Shown one piece after another: positions 25,457 to 34,702 of a DNA stretch of 64,000 nt. The position numbers and the translations under genes are program-made. Position 1 is the stretch's first letter. Each line of letters opens with the position of its first letter. Under the pieces are notes generated by a model. That model was not told the origin of the DNA. It was given only the letters and a program-made list of their open reading frames with translations, and did no database searches. The stretch comes from an uncultured Pirellulales bacterium (lineage in GTDB: Bacteria > Planctomycetota > Planctomycetia > Pirellulales > Thermoguttaceae): NCBI GenBank assembly GCA_938015445.1, contig CALLPE010000011.1:117274-181273 (forward strand), in the 5' to 3' direction.

Positions 25457-26494
25457 TTGCGCGCAGCGGGTGTCAAGAGTCGCCAGCCAGTAGCCGGTGG
25501 TTTATTGCGGGCATTGGCCGGATTGCTTCTACTTCAGACAACAATAGTTTTCGCTGCCGAGCCAGTCGTTGCGCCAGAGCCACCACCATCGCTATCGGTC
25601 GCGCAGCCCGATGCCACCGACAAGCCGCCGGTCTTCGATTCGCCGGGCCGCCATGTCGAAAGCAGTTGGGGGGCGCTTCAGCGGGATTGGGGGCCGCCGG
25701 CGGCCATCGGCGCGTACGTGGACCAAAGAGGCCGGATGACGGAGCTGGACGGCGCGGAGTGCCCTTGCCCACGCCCTTATGCGCATCTGCCGCTGCGGCA
25801 ACGGCTGGGAAGTTTTTTCGGGGTGCAGCATTACGGCGACGAGCACCGTGGGCAGCTTATGCAGCGCGAAAGCTGGCTGCGGCGGCCGCTGAGCGTCGCT
25901 TGGTTTGCCGGCGGCGTTTTCGGCGGCACGATCATCAGCGATTGGGTAGATGGGGAAGAAGGCTTCTTCGGCGGTCTGCGGTTGGGATACGATTTGAATC
26001 AATATTGGGGGCTGGAAATGCGCTTCTCGTGGGGCAATGTGGCCCTGCGCGACAGCGCGCGCGCGATAGCGTATCAGAATTACATGGACGACCTGGCCGG
26101 CTATCCCCCTAACCACGCGCACCGCCGCCGCTACGACGGCACGCGATACGCGTCGCTGTTCCTTTGGGATTTGCAAGCGGTCTATTATCCCTGGGGCGAT
26201 AGCGGACTGCGACCTTACTTGCTGGTCGGGCTGGGCACGTCGCACATCAGCTTCCAAGACCGTGCAGCGATGGGCCACGACGTGACGCAACTGGGTATGC
26301 CGATTGGCATGGGGTTGAAATTCCGCATCCACAAGGCGCTGGCACTACGGGTCGAGTGCATCGACAACATCGCTGTGGCTTCGCAAGGGCTGAACACCCT
26401 CCACAACCTGTCGCTGACCGGTGCAGCGGAGTTCCGCTTCGGAGGCTCCAAGAAACACTACTGGCCGTGGAACCCCGGTACACTCAACTGGTGA
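25457..26494 (+). CDS. Outer-membrane beta-barrel protein
   Basis: About 345 residues. A signal peptide is clear (RQPVAGGLLRALAGLLLLQT, cleavage near FAAE). After a Pro-rich stretch, the C-terminal 220 residues alternate as expected for an OmpA/opacity-type barrel: SVAWFAGGVFGGTIISDWVD, FFGGLRLGYDLNQYWGLEMR, YASLFLWDLQAVYYPWG, LRPYLLVGLGTSHISF, IGMGLKFRIHKALALRVECI, and SLTGAAEFRFGG. The barrel would sit in the outer membrane; no cargo is evident. Start is uncertain: TTG 25457 places the signal peptide at the N-terminus, with AAGGGAAC upstream; ATG 25379 is an alternative that would add 26 residues. It stands alone. Confidence 0.75.
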   Translation: MRAAGVKSRQPVAGGLLRALAGLLLLQTTIVFAAEPVVAPEPPPSLSVAQPDATDKPPVFDSPGRHVESSWGALQRDWGPPAAIGAYVDQRGRMTELDGAECPCPRPYAHLPLRQRLGSFFGVQHYGDEHRGQLMQRESWLRRPLSVAWFAGGVFGGTIISDWVDGEEGFFGGLRLGYDLNQYWGLEMRFSWGNVALRDSARAIAYQNYMDDLAGYPPNHAHRRRYDGTRYASLFLWDLQAVYYPWGDSGLRPYLLVGLGTSHISFQDRAAMGHDVTQLGMPIGMGLKFRIHKALALRVECIDNIAVASQGLNTLHNLSLTGAAEFRFGGSKKHYWPWNPGTLNW

Positions 26495-26561
26495 GAGCCA
26501 TAGGCCGCGGCGCCGGCGCTGCGCCAAAGTCGGGCGGAGCAGCGGCCGGCGGTGTGAGCCG

Positions 26562-26900
26562 CTACGCCTCGGCCGCTTTGCGGTGGGCGGCCCATTGCTT
26601 GTCGATAGCCATCTGCATCGCTTCTTCGGCTTCTCCTAAACGGCCCGCCTTTTGGCAGGTGATGCTTAGCGCCATGTAGCTGAACGGGTCATCAGGGTCT
26701 AACTCGCACACCCGTTTTGCGTGGCGAACCGCCTCGTCGTGTCGCCCCTGTTTGCTGTAAAAGACACTGAGAGCGGCGTGCGCCAACACGTAGTGCGGCT
26801 CATCGGAAACCAAAGACTCTAATCGAGCGACCGCCTCTTCCAATTTCCCGGCTTGTTGCAAGGCGATGGCTTCGTCGTAACGCTGGTCGGCGGTCGACAT
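26562..26900 (-). CDS. Small TPR protein
   Basis: A 112-residue cytoplasmic protein made of about three tetratricopeptide repeats: RYDEAIALQQAGKLEEAVAR, then EPHYVLAHAALSVFYSKQGR with HDEAVRHAKRVCELDPDDP, then FSYMALSITCQKAGRLGEAE. Such repeats make protein-protein contacts. The ATG is preceded by AGGAG at nine bases. It is convergent with the barrel gene (67 bp apart). No partner can be inferred. Confidence 0.85.
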   Translation of the reverse strand: MSTADQRYDEAIALQQAGKLEEAVARLESLVSDEPHYVLAHAALSVFYSKQGRHDEAVRHAKRVCELDPDDPFSYMALSITCQKAGRLGEAEEAMQMAIDKQWAAHRKAAEA

Positions 26901-26915
26901 AACAGTTGGCTCCTG

Positions 26916-27082
26916 ACTGATAAAACTGATAAACTGGACAACCTGGCTGGTGAACTGACTGATGACGATCTTGCCACTAACGACAGACTGGCCTGCTGGC
27001 CAATTTTAACGTAACAGATTAGCCCGCTGGTCAAGCACAACGTTTTGGCCTGCTGGACAAGTATACCTGCTGGACAAGTATA
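26916..27082. repeat. 9-bp and 17-bp perfect tandem duplications
   Basis: ACTGATAAA is repeated at 26916-26924 and 26925-26933, and CCTGCTGGACAAGTATA is repeated perfectly at 27049-27065 and 27066-27082. Related words (TGGACAA, GCCTGCTGG) also occur between them, so the whole 26901-27140 spacer looks built from repeated short segments. It lies upstream of the TPR gene and downstream of the hydrolase gene. Confidence 0.93.
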
Positions 27083-27140
27083 ACGGTCGGAGGTAGCCAG
27101 TCAAACGGGCAGGCCGCGACAAATCGCCGGCTCTGCACAA

Positions 27141-28013
27141 TCACTGGCCCCTTGGCGGCAAAGCAGCCAGAAACTGTTTGAGTTGTTCGTAGTACGTCGG
27201 CGGCAACGGGTCGTTGTGGTCGTGTCTGGGGAGGTAGATAAAATGCTTCGGCTCGTTGGCCGCCTCGAACAACTTGCGGCCCAATTCGTAGGGGACGATC
27301 GAATCCGGCTGTCCGTGGCACATCAGCAGCGGCCCGCGGTAGTTGCCGATCTTGCTGAGCGAGTCCAGGCGGTTGCGCATCAGCCAGCGCACCGGTAGCC
27401 AAGGGAAGTGGTAGGCGGCCACGTCGGGCAGGGAAGTGAAGGTCTTTTGCAGCACTAGCGCCCGCGCCCCGTCGGCGGCAGCCAAATCGACGGCCACGCC
27501 TCCGCCGAGCGATTCGCCCATCAATACGATTTGGCTTTCGGCGATGCCCTCGCGCGCGGCCAGCCAGGTACGTGCCGCCCGAGCATCGGCCAGTATGCCG
27601 GCTTCGGTGGGTCTGCCTTCGCTGCGGCCGTAACCGCGATAGTCGAAAATGAGCACTGACACTCCCACCCGATTCTGGAGCATCCACAACAGCTCGGCCC
27701 GATGTGTGATGTTTCCCGCGTTACCGTGGCAGAATAGCACGCTGGCCAGTGGTTGGGGATGCGGTAGATACCAGCCGTGCAGCCGCACGCCGTCGGCGGC
27801 GGTAAACTGGGCGTCTTCGTAGCGCAAGTCCAGCGGCTTCCAGTCGCCTTCTGGATACCGGATGGGAAAATACACCAACGATTCTTCGAGGAACATCGAC
27901 AGCACCACCACCGTGGCATAGCCCAGCGCCGTCGCGACAATGGCACTAGCTGCCAATCGGCGCCCGCTGCGGCGCCGTCGCTGAGTGTCGCCGTTGTCGC
28001 ACTCGGCTGTCAT
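27141..28013 (-). CDS. Membrane-anchored alpha/beta hydrolase (Bem46/ABHD13 type)
   Basis: A 290-residue serine hydrolase. One N-terminal membrane helix (residues about 19-41) follows an Arg-rich start, so the catalytic part faces outside the cytoplasmic membrane. The hydrolase core has the oxyanion segment VLFCHGNAGN at 92-101, nucleophile elbow GESLGG with Ser168, acid Asp237 (HGQPDSIVP) and His266 (PRHDHND). Sequence style matches the Bem46/YfhR/ABHD13 group. Substrate unknown, likely an ester or acyl chain. The start at ATG 28013 is chosen because it puts the charged, then hydrophobic, N-terminus in place; the frame is open to 28241. The ribosome binding site is weak. Confidence 0.88.
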   Translation of the reverse strand: MTAECDNGDTQRRRRSGRRLAASAIVATALGYATVVVLSMFLEESLVYFPIRYPEGDWKPLDLRYEDAQFTAADGVRLHGWYLPHPQPLASVLFCHGNAGNITHRAELLWMLQNRVGVSVLIFDYRGYGRSEGRPTEAGILADARAARTWLAAREGIAESQIVLMGESLGGGVAVDLAAADGARALVLQKTFTSLPDVAAYHFPWLPVRWLMRNRLDSLSKIGNYRGPLLMCHGQPDSIVPYELGRKLFEAANEPKHFIYLPRHDHNDPLPPTYYEQLKQFLAALPPRGQ

Positions 28014-28103
28014 TGTTGCTGATTGTCTTGCGGTGCAGGGCGACAGTAATGCTTGCCCGCCGTCCGCCGTGCCAGGCGATTGATTCAATTGTAGCGATCG
28101 GAT

Positions 28104-28129
28104 ATACAATTCTGTTATACAATTCTGTA
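28104..28129. repeat. 13-bp tandem duplication
   Basis: ATACAATTCTGTT at 28104-28116 is followed by ATACAATTCTGTA at 28117-28129. It lies in the 252-bp divergent spacer between the hydrolase and the oxidoreductase genes. Each copy contains a TACAAT box that resembles a -10 element, so the duplication may have doubled a promoter element. Confidence 0.85.
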
Positions 28130-28265
28130 AGCTAGCTAGGTGCGAAGTATGGGCGTTCTCTCGTTTGGGCAATGATGGGTCGGCGTGCGCCGTCTGAATA
28201 AGCGTGGAGTGGTGGCGAAGAAACGACGGAAAGCGGTCCACTAGCGACCGCCGGGAGGATGTGTC

Positions 28266-30002
28266 ATGGCAGTGATCTATCGAGTGAATATGTCGGAATT
28301 GTCGGTGCGAGCCGAGCAGCCCAAGCCCGAGTACGCGGAACTGGGCGGTCGGGCGCTGACATCAGCGATCATAGCCGACGAGGTGCCGCCGACTGCCCAT
28401 CCGCTGTCAGCCGAGAACAAGCTGGTGTTTGCTCCCGGGATACTCACCGGCACTGGTGCGCCATGCTCCGGACGGCTGTCGACTGGGGCGAAAAGCCCGC
28501 TCACAGGCGGAATCAAAGAGAGCAACTCGGGCGGCATGGGTGCCATCGACTTGAGTTTAGCCGGCGTCAAAGCCTTGGTGTTGGAAGGCAAACCGGCCGC
28601 AGGCAAGCTGTACCGATTGGTGGTTACGGCCGGCGGAGTGCGCATCGAGCCTGCCGACGAGCTGGCAGGGTTGGGCAACTACGACACCGTTGCGCGGCAG
28701 CGGGCGGAGTTCGGAGAAGAGGTTTCGTGCATCAGCATCGGGCCGGCTGGCGAGATGCTTGCCCTGGCAGCCAGCGTCGCGGTCACCGACGTGGAAGGCC
28801 GTCCCACCCGGCACTGCGGCCGCGGCGGACTAGGCGCTGTCATGGGCTCAAAAGGTGTGAAGGTGATAGTCATCGACCCGCGCGGCGGCCAGCGGCCCAA
28901 ACCCGCCGACGTCCAGATGTTCAAAAGCGCTGCCCAGCGCTTCAACGAATGTCTCAAAAATAATCCGCTTACCGGCGAAGCGCTGCCCAAGTACGGCACC
29001 AACGTGCTGGCCAACGTGATAAATGCCGCCGGGGCTTATCCGACGCGGAACTTCAGCAGCGGGCAGTTCGAGGGCACCGAGGCCATCAGCGGCGAACACC
29101 AGCACGACATCATCAAACAGCGGGGCGGCATCATTGCCCATGCTTGCCATCGCGGATGTAGCATCCGCTGCTCGCGCATTTACGTGGACGAGCAAGGGCA
29201 ATATGTCACCAAAGGGCCGGAGTACGAAACCATTTGGGCGCACGGGGCCGATTGCGGCATCGCCGACCTGGACGCCATCGCCCGAATGGACCGCATGGAA
29301 GACGACCTGGGCCTGGACACCATCGAGACCGGGGCCACGCTCGCCGTGGCCATGGAAGCCGGTATCATCCCCTTTGGCGATGCTGATGGAGCCATCCGAC
29401 TTTTGGAAGAGGTAAGAGCGCGTACTCCCTTGGGCAGGCTGATCGCCTCCGGCGCAGAAGTGCTGGGCAAAGCCTACGGGGTGCAGCGTGTGCCCACGGT
29501 GAAAGGCCAGTCGATGCCGGCGTATGACCCGCGGGGAGCGTTCGGCATCGGAGTAACCTACGCCACCTCGCCCATGGGTGCCGATCATACGGCCGGTTAC
29601 GCAATCGCCGCCAATATCCTCAACGTGGGCGGAAAGGTCGATCCGCTCAGCCCCGAAGGTCAGGTAGAGCTTAGCCGATCGCTGCAAATAGCCACTGCGG
29701 CGCTGGATGCTTCGGGCCTGTGCCTGTTTGTGGCGTTTGCCGTGCTCGATAACCCCGAGGCGATGACCGCCATGTGCGACATGCTGGGCGGGGTGTACGG
29801 CCGCCGCTACACGGCCGAAGACTTCCAAACGCTGGGCCGCAGTACGCTTGCCCGCGAACGACGCTTCAATACCGCCGCCGGCTTCAGCCCGGCGCACGAC
29901 CGGTTGCCGCGGTATTTCAAGACTGAACGACTTGCGCCGCTGGGCACTACCTTCGGCGTGCCAGACGAAGAACTGGACCAAGTTTTCGAATCGGTGGTGT
30001 AG
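28266..30002 (+). CDS. Aldehyde ferredoxin oxidoreductase family (tungstopterin) enzyme
   Basis: A 578-residue cytoplasmic enzyme. It follows the AOR pattern throughout: ELGGRALTSAIIADEV, NKLVFAPGILTGTGAPCSGR, GAKSPLTGGIKESNSGG, and a Cys cluster Cys294-x3-Cys298-x3-Cys302 (HACHRGCSIRCSR) that with the late Cys in LDASGLCLFV would bind one 4Fe-4S cluster next to the bis-tungstopterin. Family members oxidise aldehydes to acids (or the reverse) with ferredoxin as partner, and are typical of anaerobes and thermophiles. Here no ferredoxin or cofactor-synthesis gene is adjacent, so partners are elsewhere. The ATG follows GGGAGG at eight bases. Substrate and metal (W or Mo) cannot be told from sequence. 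Confidence 0.92.
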   Translation: MAVIYRVNMSELSVRAEQPKPEYAELGGRALTSAIIADEVPPTAHPLSAENKLVFAPGILTGTGAPCSGRLSTGAKSPLTGGIKESNSGGMGAIDLSLAGVKALVLEGKPAAGKLYRLVVTAGGVRIEPADELAGLGNYDTVARQRAEFGEEVSCISIGPAGEMLALAASVAVTDVEGRPTRHCGRGGLGAVMGSKGVKVIVIDPRGGQRPKPADVQMFKSAAQRFNECLKNNPLTGEALPKYGTNVLANVINAAGAYPTRNFSSGQFEGTEAISGEHQHDIIKQRGGIIAHACHRGCSIRCSRIYVDEQGQYVTKGPEYETIWAHGADCGIADLDAIARMDRMEDDLGLDTIETGATLAVAMEAGIIPFGDADGAIRLLEEVRARTPLGRLIASGAEVLGKAYGVQRVPTVKGQSMPAYDPRGAFGIGVTYATSPMGADHTAGYAIAANILNVGGKVDPLSPEGQVELSRSLQIATAALDASGLCLFVAFAVLDNPEAMTAMCDMLGGVYGRRYTAEDFQTLGRSTLARERRFNTAAGFSPAHDRLPRYFKTERLAPLGTTFGVPDEELDQVFESVV

Positions 30003-30217
30003 CTGCCATGATAAGATTGGGTGGTATAATTGCCACTAATGGTGTGTCTGCCCTTAATAAGGTAGCGTGACCGCCGGCAGTCAGAATCTCCAGCCGGAAG
30101 CACAAGCGCCTGGGACGCACGGCCCGTGGCCCGATTGGGCGCCAATCGAAGTACGCTAATGAAAGTATCAGATGCAAGCCTAAGCGTCGGCTATGCGCCA
30201 GGCCCGCAGTGGGCTTG

Positions 30218-32263
30218 TTACTGGGCCGCCGACTCGACGACCATGCGACACTTCGGCAGCGCCTCGATGAACTGCCGCCCGTAGGGCTTGCTGCGCACCC
30301 GGGGGTCCAAGATCACCACCATCCCGGTGTCTTGCCTGCTGCGGATCAACCGGCCGAAACCCTGCTTGAGTTTGAGTATGGCCTCGGGCAACTGGTAATC
30401 GCGGAAGGGATTCTTGCCGGCGGCGCGCAGGGCTTCTAGTCGGGCTTCCAACAGCGGGCGGTCGGGAACGCTGAACGGCAGCCGGGTGATAATGACGTTC
30501 TGCAATGCTGCGCCGGGCACATCCACCCCCTGCCAAAAACTGTCGGCCCCGAACAGCACGCTGCGCGGATCGGATTTGAATTTGTTCAGCATGGTTGTCC
30601 GCGGCGTGCCCTCTGCCTGGCACAGCAAGGACAGTCCTTGCTCGGCGAACCAGGGCCGCAATTCCTCGGCCGAACGCGTCATCATCTCGTAACTGGTGAA
30701 CAGCACAAACGCCCTGCCCTGGCTGCGAGCCACGTACCGGCGGATCATCGCGCTGACTGCCCTTTGGTACTGCTCGGGCTGCTCGCCTGGGTCCGGCATG
30801 TCTTCCAGGAGGATGAGCTGGGCTTGGCGCTGGTAATCGAACGGACTGCCCAGGGCCAGCGTTTCTGCATCCCACAGTCCCACACGCGAGCGAAAGAAGT
30901 CGAAATTGCCGGCCGTGGCCAGCGTGGCGCTGGTCATGACCACGGTGGGCGTCTTCTTGTAAAGCTGCTGTTGCAGCACAGGTCCTACCTCCAGCGGTGC
31001 GGCGGCCAAGATGATCCGCTGCCATCGCCCCGCCTGTTCCTGCTCGACCCAGTAAACCGCCTCCGGTAATTGCTGGCGCCGCCAGGTTTCGATTGCGGCC
31101 CCCAGACTCGTCAGCCGCAAAGCTGTCGCGATGACGTCTTGCCGCATTGCGGGCTGTTTGATTTTGTCGGCCGCACGGTGCAAGGTTCCGGCCAGCTTGG
31201 CTAGTCCTTCGCTAAGCGGATTGGGGACAATCTCCGCTTGCCGCACCCGACCTTTGCCGGCCGGCTGCCCAGCCAGCCAGTCGGCGATGCTCTGGAAAAA
31301 ACTCTGCGCGCGTTGGCGGCAGTCCATTACCTGCCGCTGCGCTTCGCCCAGCCGATGGTGAATTAGCAGTCCCCGGTTCGTGCGCGGGTTGTACAGTTTG
31401 CGCAGAATATACTCCACCTGGCCGCTAGTGATGCTGATCCCCAGGTGCTCGCTGGCCACGCCTTCCAGCGTGTGCGCCTCGTCGAAAATCACCATCCGAT
31501 AGTTCGGCAATATGCTCGCTCCGCCCATTCGCAATGAAAGATCGGAAAAGAACAAAGCATGGTTGACCACCAGCACCTGAGCATGCTGCATTCGGCGGCG
31601 GGCGGCATAGTAGAAGCAGTTGGAGTAGTGCGGGCAATCGCGCCCCATGCAATTGCTGTGATCGCTGGCCACTTCGTCCCACACGCTTTCCAGCGGGCGG
31701 TAATCCAGGTCCGATAGCGAACCGTCGCTGGTCTGAGCAACCCATTGCCGCAGCCGACGAAGTTGCTCGAACTCTTCTTCCTCGTGAAACAAACTGGCGG
31801 CACGCTGCAACGCATTCTCTAGCCTACGCAGACTGATATAGTTGGCCCGACCCTTTACCAGTACGGCGGTAAATTCAGTGGGCATTACGCTGCGGAGAAA
31901 GGGGATGTCCTTCTGAAGCAGTTGCTCTTGAAGACTGATGGTATGCGTGGAGACGACCACCCGCACCGGCTGCCGTTTGCTCACGGCCTCTTGTACGCCG
32001 GACATATCCGAGTCGTCCTCTGTGGTCGATTGTGCCTGGCCGGCCGCCGCCTCGGCCGTGGCCAGTATCGCCGGCACCAGATACGCAAAGCTCTTACCTA
32101 CACCCGTCCCAGCTTCCACGATCAGGTGATTCGGCCGGGCGATTGCCCGCGCCACCGCCTCGGCCATTTCCAGTTGTTGCGGACGGTATTCGTAGTTTTT
32201 CATCCGGCGAGCAACCGAGCCGTTTGGTCCGAGGATTCCCGCTGGAGAAATCGAGGTAGGCAC
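30218..32263 (-). CDS. DinG/YoaA-like ATP-dependent DNA helicase
   Basis: A 681-residue superfamily 2 (XPD-like) helicase. Walker A AGTGVGKS at 51-58, motif Ia [19 protein letters not shown] box at 261-264 ([11 protein letters not shown]), motif [16 protein letters not shown] and motif [16 protein letters not shown] are intact. The iron-sulfur domain keeps three cysteines (Cys205, Cys210, Cys216 in [14 protein letters not shown]), but the position of the first one, normally in NYLCLRRL, is Ser144 (NYISLRRL). The protein should unwind DNA or remove R-loops in a 5'-3' direction if its cluster forms. GTG start at 32263; ATG 32203 is an alternative that begins just before the Q-motif-like RPQQ. 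Confidence 0.92.
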   Translation of the reverse strand: MPTSISPAGILGPNGSVARRMKNYEYRPQQLEMAEAVARAIARPNHLIVEAGTGVGKSFAYLVPAILATAEAAAGQAQSTTEDDSDMSGVQEAVSKRQPVRVVVSTHTISLQEQLLQKDIPFLRSVMPTEFTAVLVKGRANYISLRRLENALQRAASLFHEEEEFEQLRRLRQWVAQTSDGSLSDLDYRPLESVWDEVASDHSNCMGRDCPHYSNCFYYAARRRMQHAQVLVVNHALFFSDLSLRMGGASILPNYRMVIFDEAHTLEGVASEHLGISITSGQVEYILRKLYNPRTNRGLLIHHRLGEAQRQVMDCRQRAQSFFQSIADWLAGQPAGKGRVRQAEIVPNPLSEGLAKLAGTLHRAADKIKQPAMRQDVIATALRLTSLGAAIETWRRQQLPEAVYWVEQEQAGRWQRIILAAAPLEVGPVLQQQLYKKTPTVVMTSATLATAGNFDFFRSRVGLWDAETLALGSPFDYQRQAQLILLEDMPDPGEQPEQYQRAVSAMIRRYVARSQGRAFVLFTSYEMMTRSAEELRPWFAEQGLSLLCQAEGTPRTTMLNKFKSDPRSVLFGADSFWQGVDVPGAALQNVIITRLPFSVPDRPLLEARLEALRAAGKNPFRDYQLPEAILKLKQGFGRLIRSRQDTGMVVILDPRVRSKPYGRQFIEALPKCRMVVESAAQ

Positions 32264-32494
32264 GCCATGTACCCTTACGTCAACGAGCTATCTCGACCGT
32301 CTGGCAAAGCCGGTTACACCATCGACAGCCATGCTTGTTTGTCGGATGTGTCCGGCTGCGGCCGCCGTGCGGAAAAAAGCCGTCCCCCATTCGACTGCCA
32401 ACCATTGCACTGAAGCGGCCAACGCCGCTGAGCGCCTAAAGTCAAGCGTACCGCGCGGTTTTGCGTCGGGGGAGTGGCGAAACCCCAGTCCGCT

Positions 32495-33490
32495 TTAGAA
32501 CTGTTCGACCTGTTCGCGGATGAAGCGGACCACTGGTTGGCCGGCGCCGGGAAACTGCGCGCCGGTCAAGTACTCGGTCATGTAGCGTTGCACCTCGCGG
32601 CGGTCCCAGGGCGGAACGAAGCGATCGCCTTTTTGCAGAATGGGCTTCAGCTCCGGCATTTCGCCAAACGCCCGCGCGCCGGCCGGATTGCACGGAAACC
32701 AGTGAGCCTTGCCCTGCGTATCCAGCAGGCAGAACTCGGCGTAGCAGTGTTCGGGCACCCAAACGGTTCGTGCAGGTATGCCGGCAGCCCGGCAGATAGC
32801 TATGAATAAGCAGGTGATGTCCTCGTGGTTGCCTTGCCGCTCATTCAAAGCGGCCACAGCTCCCCGGCACGTCCCGCGACGATACACGATCTTCTTGTGC
32901 TCTACGTTTTCCCGCACGTAATCGTAGATCGCTTCCACACGCTGCCATGCCGTGCTGCGATCGGCCCCAAGCTGCTTGGCCAAAGCGGCGATCTTCCGGT
33001 CGCCGACTTCGATGAACGGACTCTTGCCCAAGTAGGCCGACAGTCGGCGATCGAGTTTTTTCGGGTCGGGGATCACGAACTGGGTGGTATCCGCAGGGGG
33101 AAGAATCTGACGCCGGCGAATCTTGTAGGTGAAAGTGGCCTTTGCCTCTTTGCCGGCTTCCAGCAACGGGATGCGCACCAGCATCAGCTTCACCGTGCCT
33201 TCGACCATCTCGTAGCTGACTTTCACTTCCGGCGACACCTCTTCGGCGGCGATCTGAACGTCTTGTTCCGGCCACTCGTTGGGAACCGGCACATAGCCGA
33301 CGATCCCCTTGCACGCTCCGCCGACGGCTTGAATGACCACTCCGGCCCGATAACCCAATTCGCGCGACTCGCCCAAGCGTATCCCGCCTGGCTCAACGTC
33401 GCGAAACTGAGCGGCGGCCGGCGGCACGGCCGCCAGAAGCGTGCCAAGGCAATAAACCGCTGTCAGTACAGAGGTCTTGCAGCGTCGCAT
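32495..33490 (-). CDS. Secreted transglutaminase-like protein, catalytic Cys replaced
   Basis: A 331-residue exported protein with a signal peptide ending near AAAQ (residue 28). The C-terminal half is a transglutaminase-like core (AWQRVEAIYDYVRENVEHKK, then ITCLFIAICRAAGIPARTVW, then EHCYAEF). The cysteine nucleophile expected in the GxCxD/E motif is His222 here (GNHEDIT), whereas the neighbouring paralogue has Cys; the catalytic-type His248 is kept, and the third triad position (Asp) reads Asn in WFPCNPAG. It is therefore probably not a cysteine protease or transglutaminase. Start at ATG 33490 has AGGGAA upstream. It lies 140 bp downstream of its paralogue on the same strand and may be co-expressed. 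Confidence 0.88.
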   Translation of the reverse strand: MRRCKTSVLTAVYCLGTLLAAVPPAAAQFRDVEPGGIRLGESRELGYRAGVVIQAVGGACKGIVGYVPVPNEWPEQDVQIAAEEVSPEVKVSYEMVEGTVKLMLVRIPLLEAGKEAKATFTYKIRRRQILPPADTTQFVIPDPKKLDRRLSAYLGKSPFIEVGDRKIAALAKQLGADRSTAWQRVEAIYDYVRENVEHKKIVYRRGTCRGAVAALNERQGNHEDITCLFIAICRAAGIPARTVWVPEHCYAEFCLLDTQGKAHWFPCNPAGARAFGEMPELKPILQKGDRFVPPWDRREVQRYMTEYLTGAQFPGAGQPVVRFIREQVEQF

Positions 33491-33630
33491 ATCGTGTTCC
33501 CTAATGTGTGGCCACCGGCAGAAGGCGTGAGCGACTGCTAAGATCATCTAACCAACCGACCTTTTGTGGGGCTGTGTCGCAAGCACGTTGGTTAGGCAAA
33601 CCCTGTTGGAGTTCTGTTTTATTAATGCCT

Positions 33631-34617
33631 CTAATTGTCGGCCGGTTCGGCGATCAACCTCAGTTGCGGCTGACCGCCGCCGGGCACAGGCAATCCCACC
33701 AGCGTATCTGGCACAAGACGATATGTTTCCAGCTTGTATCTTTTGGCGGCCGGATCGAACACGCGCAGCTTAAACGAGTCGCCCTTTTGCAAAATCGGCT
33801 CGTGGTGCGAGATCCCCCCGAACTCGCGCGCCCCAGCCAATTGGCACGCAAACCACTGGCCCTTTCCTTGCTGGTCTTCCAAGTAAAACTCGGCGTACAC
33901 ATGCCGTGGAATGCGCACCATTCGGGCCGGGACGCCCGCTGCCCGACACAACGCCACAAACACCGAACACATCTCGTCGCAATCGCCGAAGCCGTCTTTT
34001 ATTGCCGCCACGGCGCTCTTGGGCGGGGTGTCCTTACGATATTCGATCTTCTGCCGCGTCCAATCGTAGATCGCCTCCACACGCTGCCATCCGCTAGACG
34101 ACTGGCTGCCGATCTGCTCGGCCAAAGCGACGATTTCCGGATGCGTCGCTTCGATGTACGGACTGGGCGACAAATACTGGCGCAACTGGCTCGGCAGTTT
34201 CTTCGCATTGGGGACGATGAAGCCGTCGGTATGCTGCGGCGGACGCTGAACGGCGCGCGTGACCTCGAAAGTGACCACCGCTCGCGCCTCCGCCCCGGCC
34301 GCCAGCCGGGCGATCTTCACCTCCATCTGTCGCACGTTGCCCTCGAGAGTCTTGTACTGAATGGTCACTCCCGGCGAGCGATCTTCCTCAACCGTACGCA
34401 CTTTCTGTTCGGGCCACTCGCCCGGAATGGTCACGTGCCCGGTCATCGCTCCGCATGGGCCGCCAGTGGCGGTGACGATCATCCCGAAACGCCACAGCGA
34501 TGTGCGCGACTCTCCCAGCGCAGGCTTGCCTACCGAATCCTCGGCCGCGTGCAGGGGGCCTGCGCCCAGGCCGCCGACTGCCAACCAAATCGCAAACACG
34601 ATCAAGAGTCGTTTCAA
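33631..34617 (-). CDS. Secreted transglutaminase-like cysteine enzyme
   Basis: A 328-residue exported protein, paralogue of the one at 32495 along its full length. Signal peptide MKRLLIVFAIWLAVGGLGAG ending near LHAAE. The transglutaminase-like core has the nucleophile Cys213 (GFGDCDEMCSVF) and His239 (PRHVYAEFY); the usual Asp position reads Gln in WFACQLAG, so the triad is unusual. The N-terminal 130 residues are a beta-rich domain (VTATGGPCGAMTGHVTIPGE, then VTFEVTRAVQ) also seen in the paralogue. The start is set at TTG 34617 because GGAAGG lies seven bases upstream and the signal peptide then starts cleanly; TTG 34638 is the alternative. Role may be peptide crosslink or proteolysis in the periplasm. 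Confidence 0.88.
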   Translation of the reverse strand: MKRLLIVFAIWLAVGGLGAGPLHAAEDSVGKPALGESRTSLWRFGMIVTATGGPCGAMTGHVTIPGEWPEQKVRTVEEDRSPGVTIQYKTLEGNVRQMEVKIARLAAGAEARAVVTFEVTRAVQRPPQHTDGFIVPNAKKLPSQLRQYLSPSPYIEATHPEIVALAEQIGSQSSSGWQRVEAIYDWTRQKIEYRKDTPPKSAVAAIKDGFGDCDEMCSVFVALCRAAGVPARMVRIPRHVYAEFYLEDQQGKGQWFACQLAGAREFGGISHHEPILQKGDSFKLRVFDPAAKRYKLETYRLVPDTLVGLPVPGGGQPQLRLIAEPADN

Positions 34618-34702
34618 CGCTTCGCCTTCCTGTTTCAAACCTTCTTACAATTGTAGAATGCATTCGGCAGCGATGCGAACTGCTAACCTGCGGAGCATTG
34701 CG

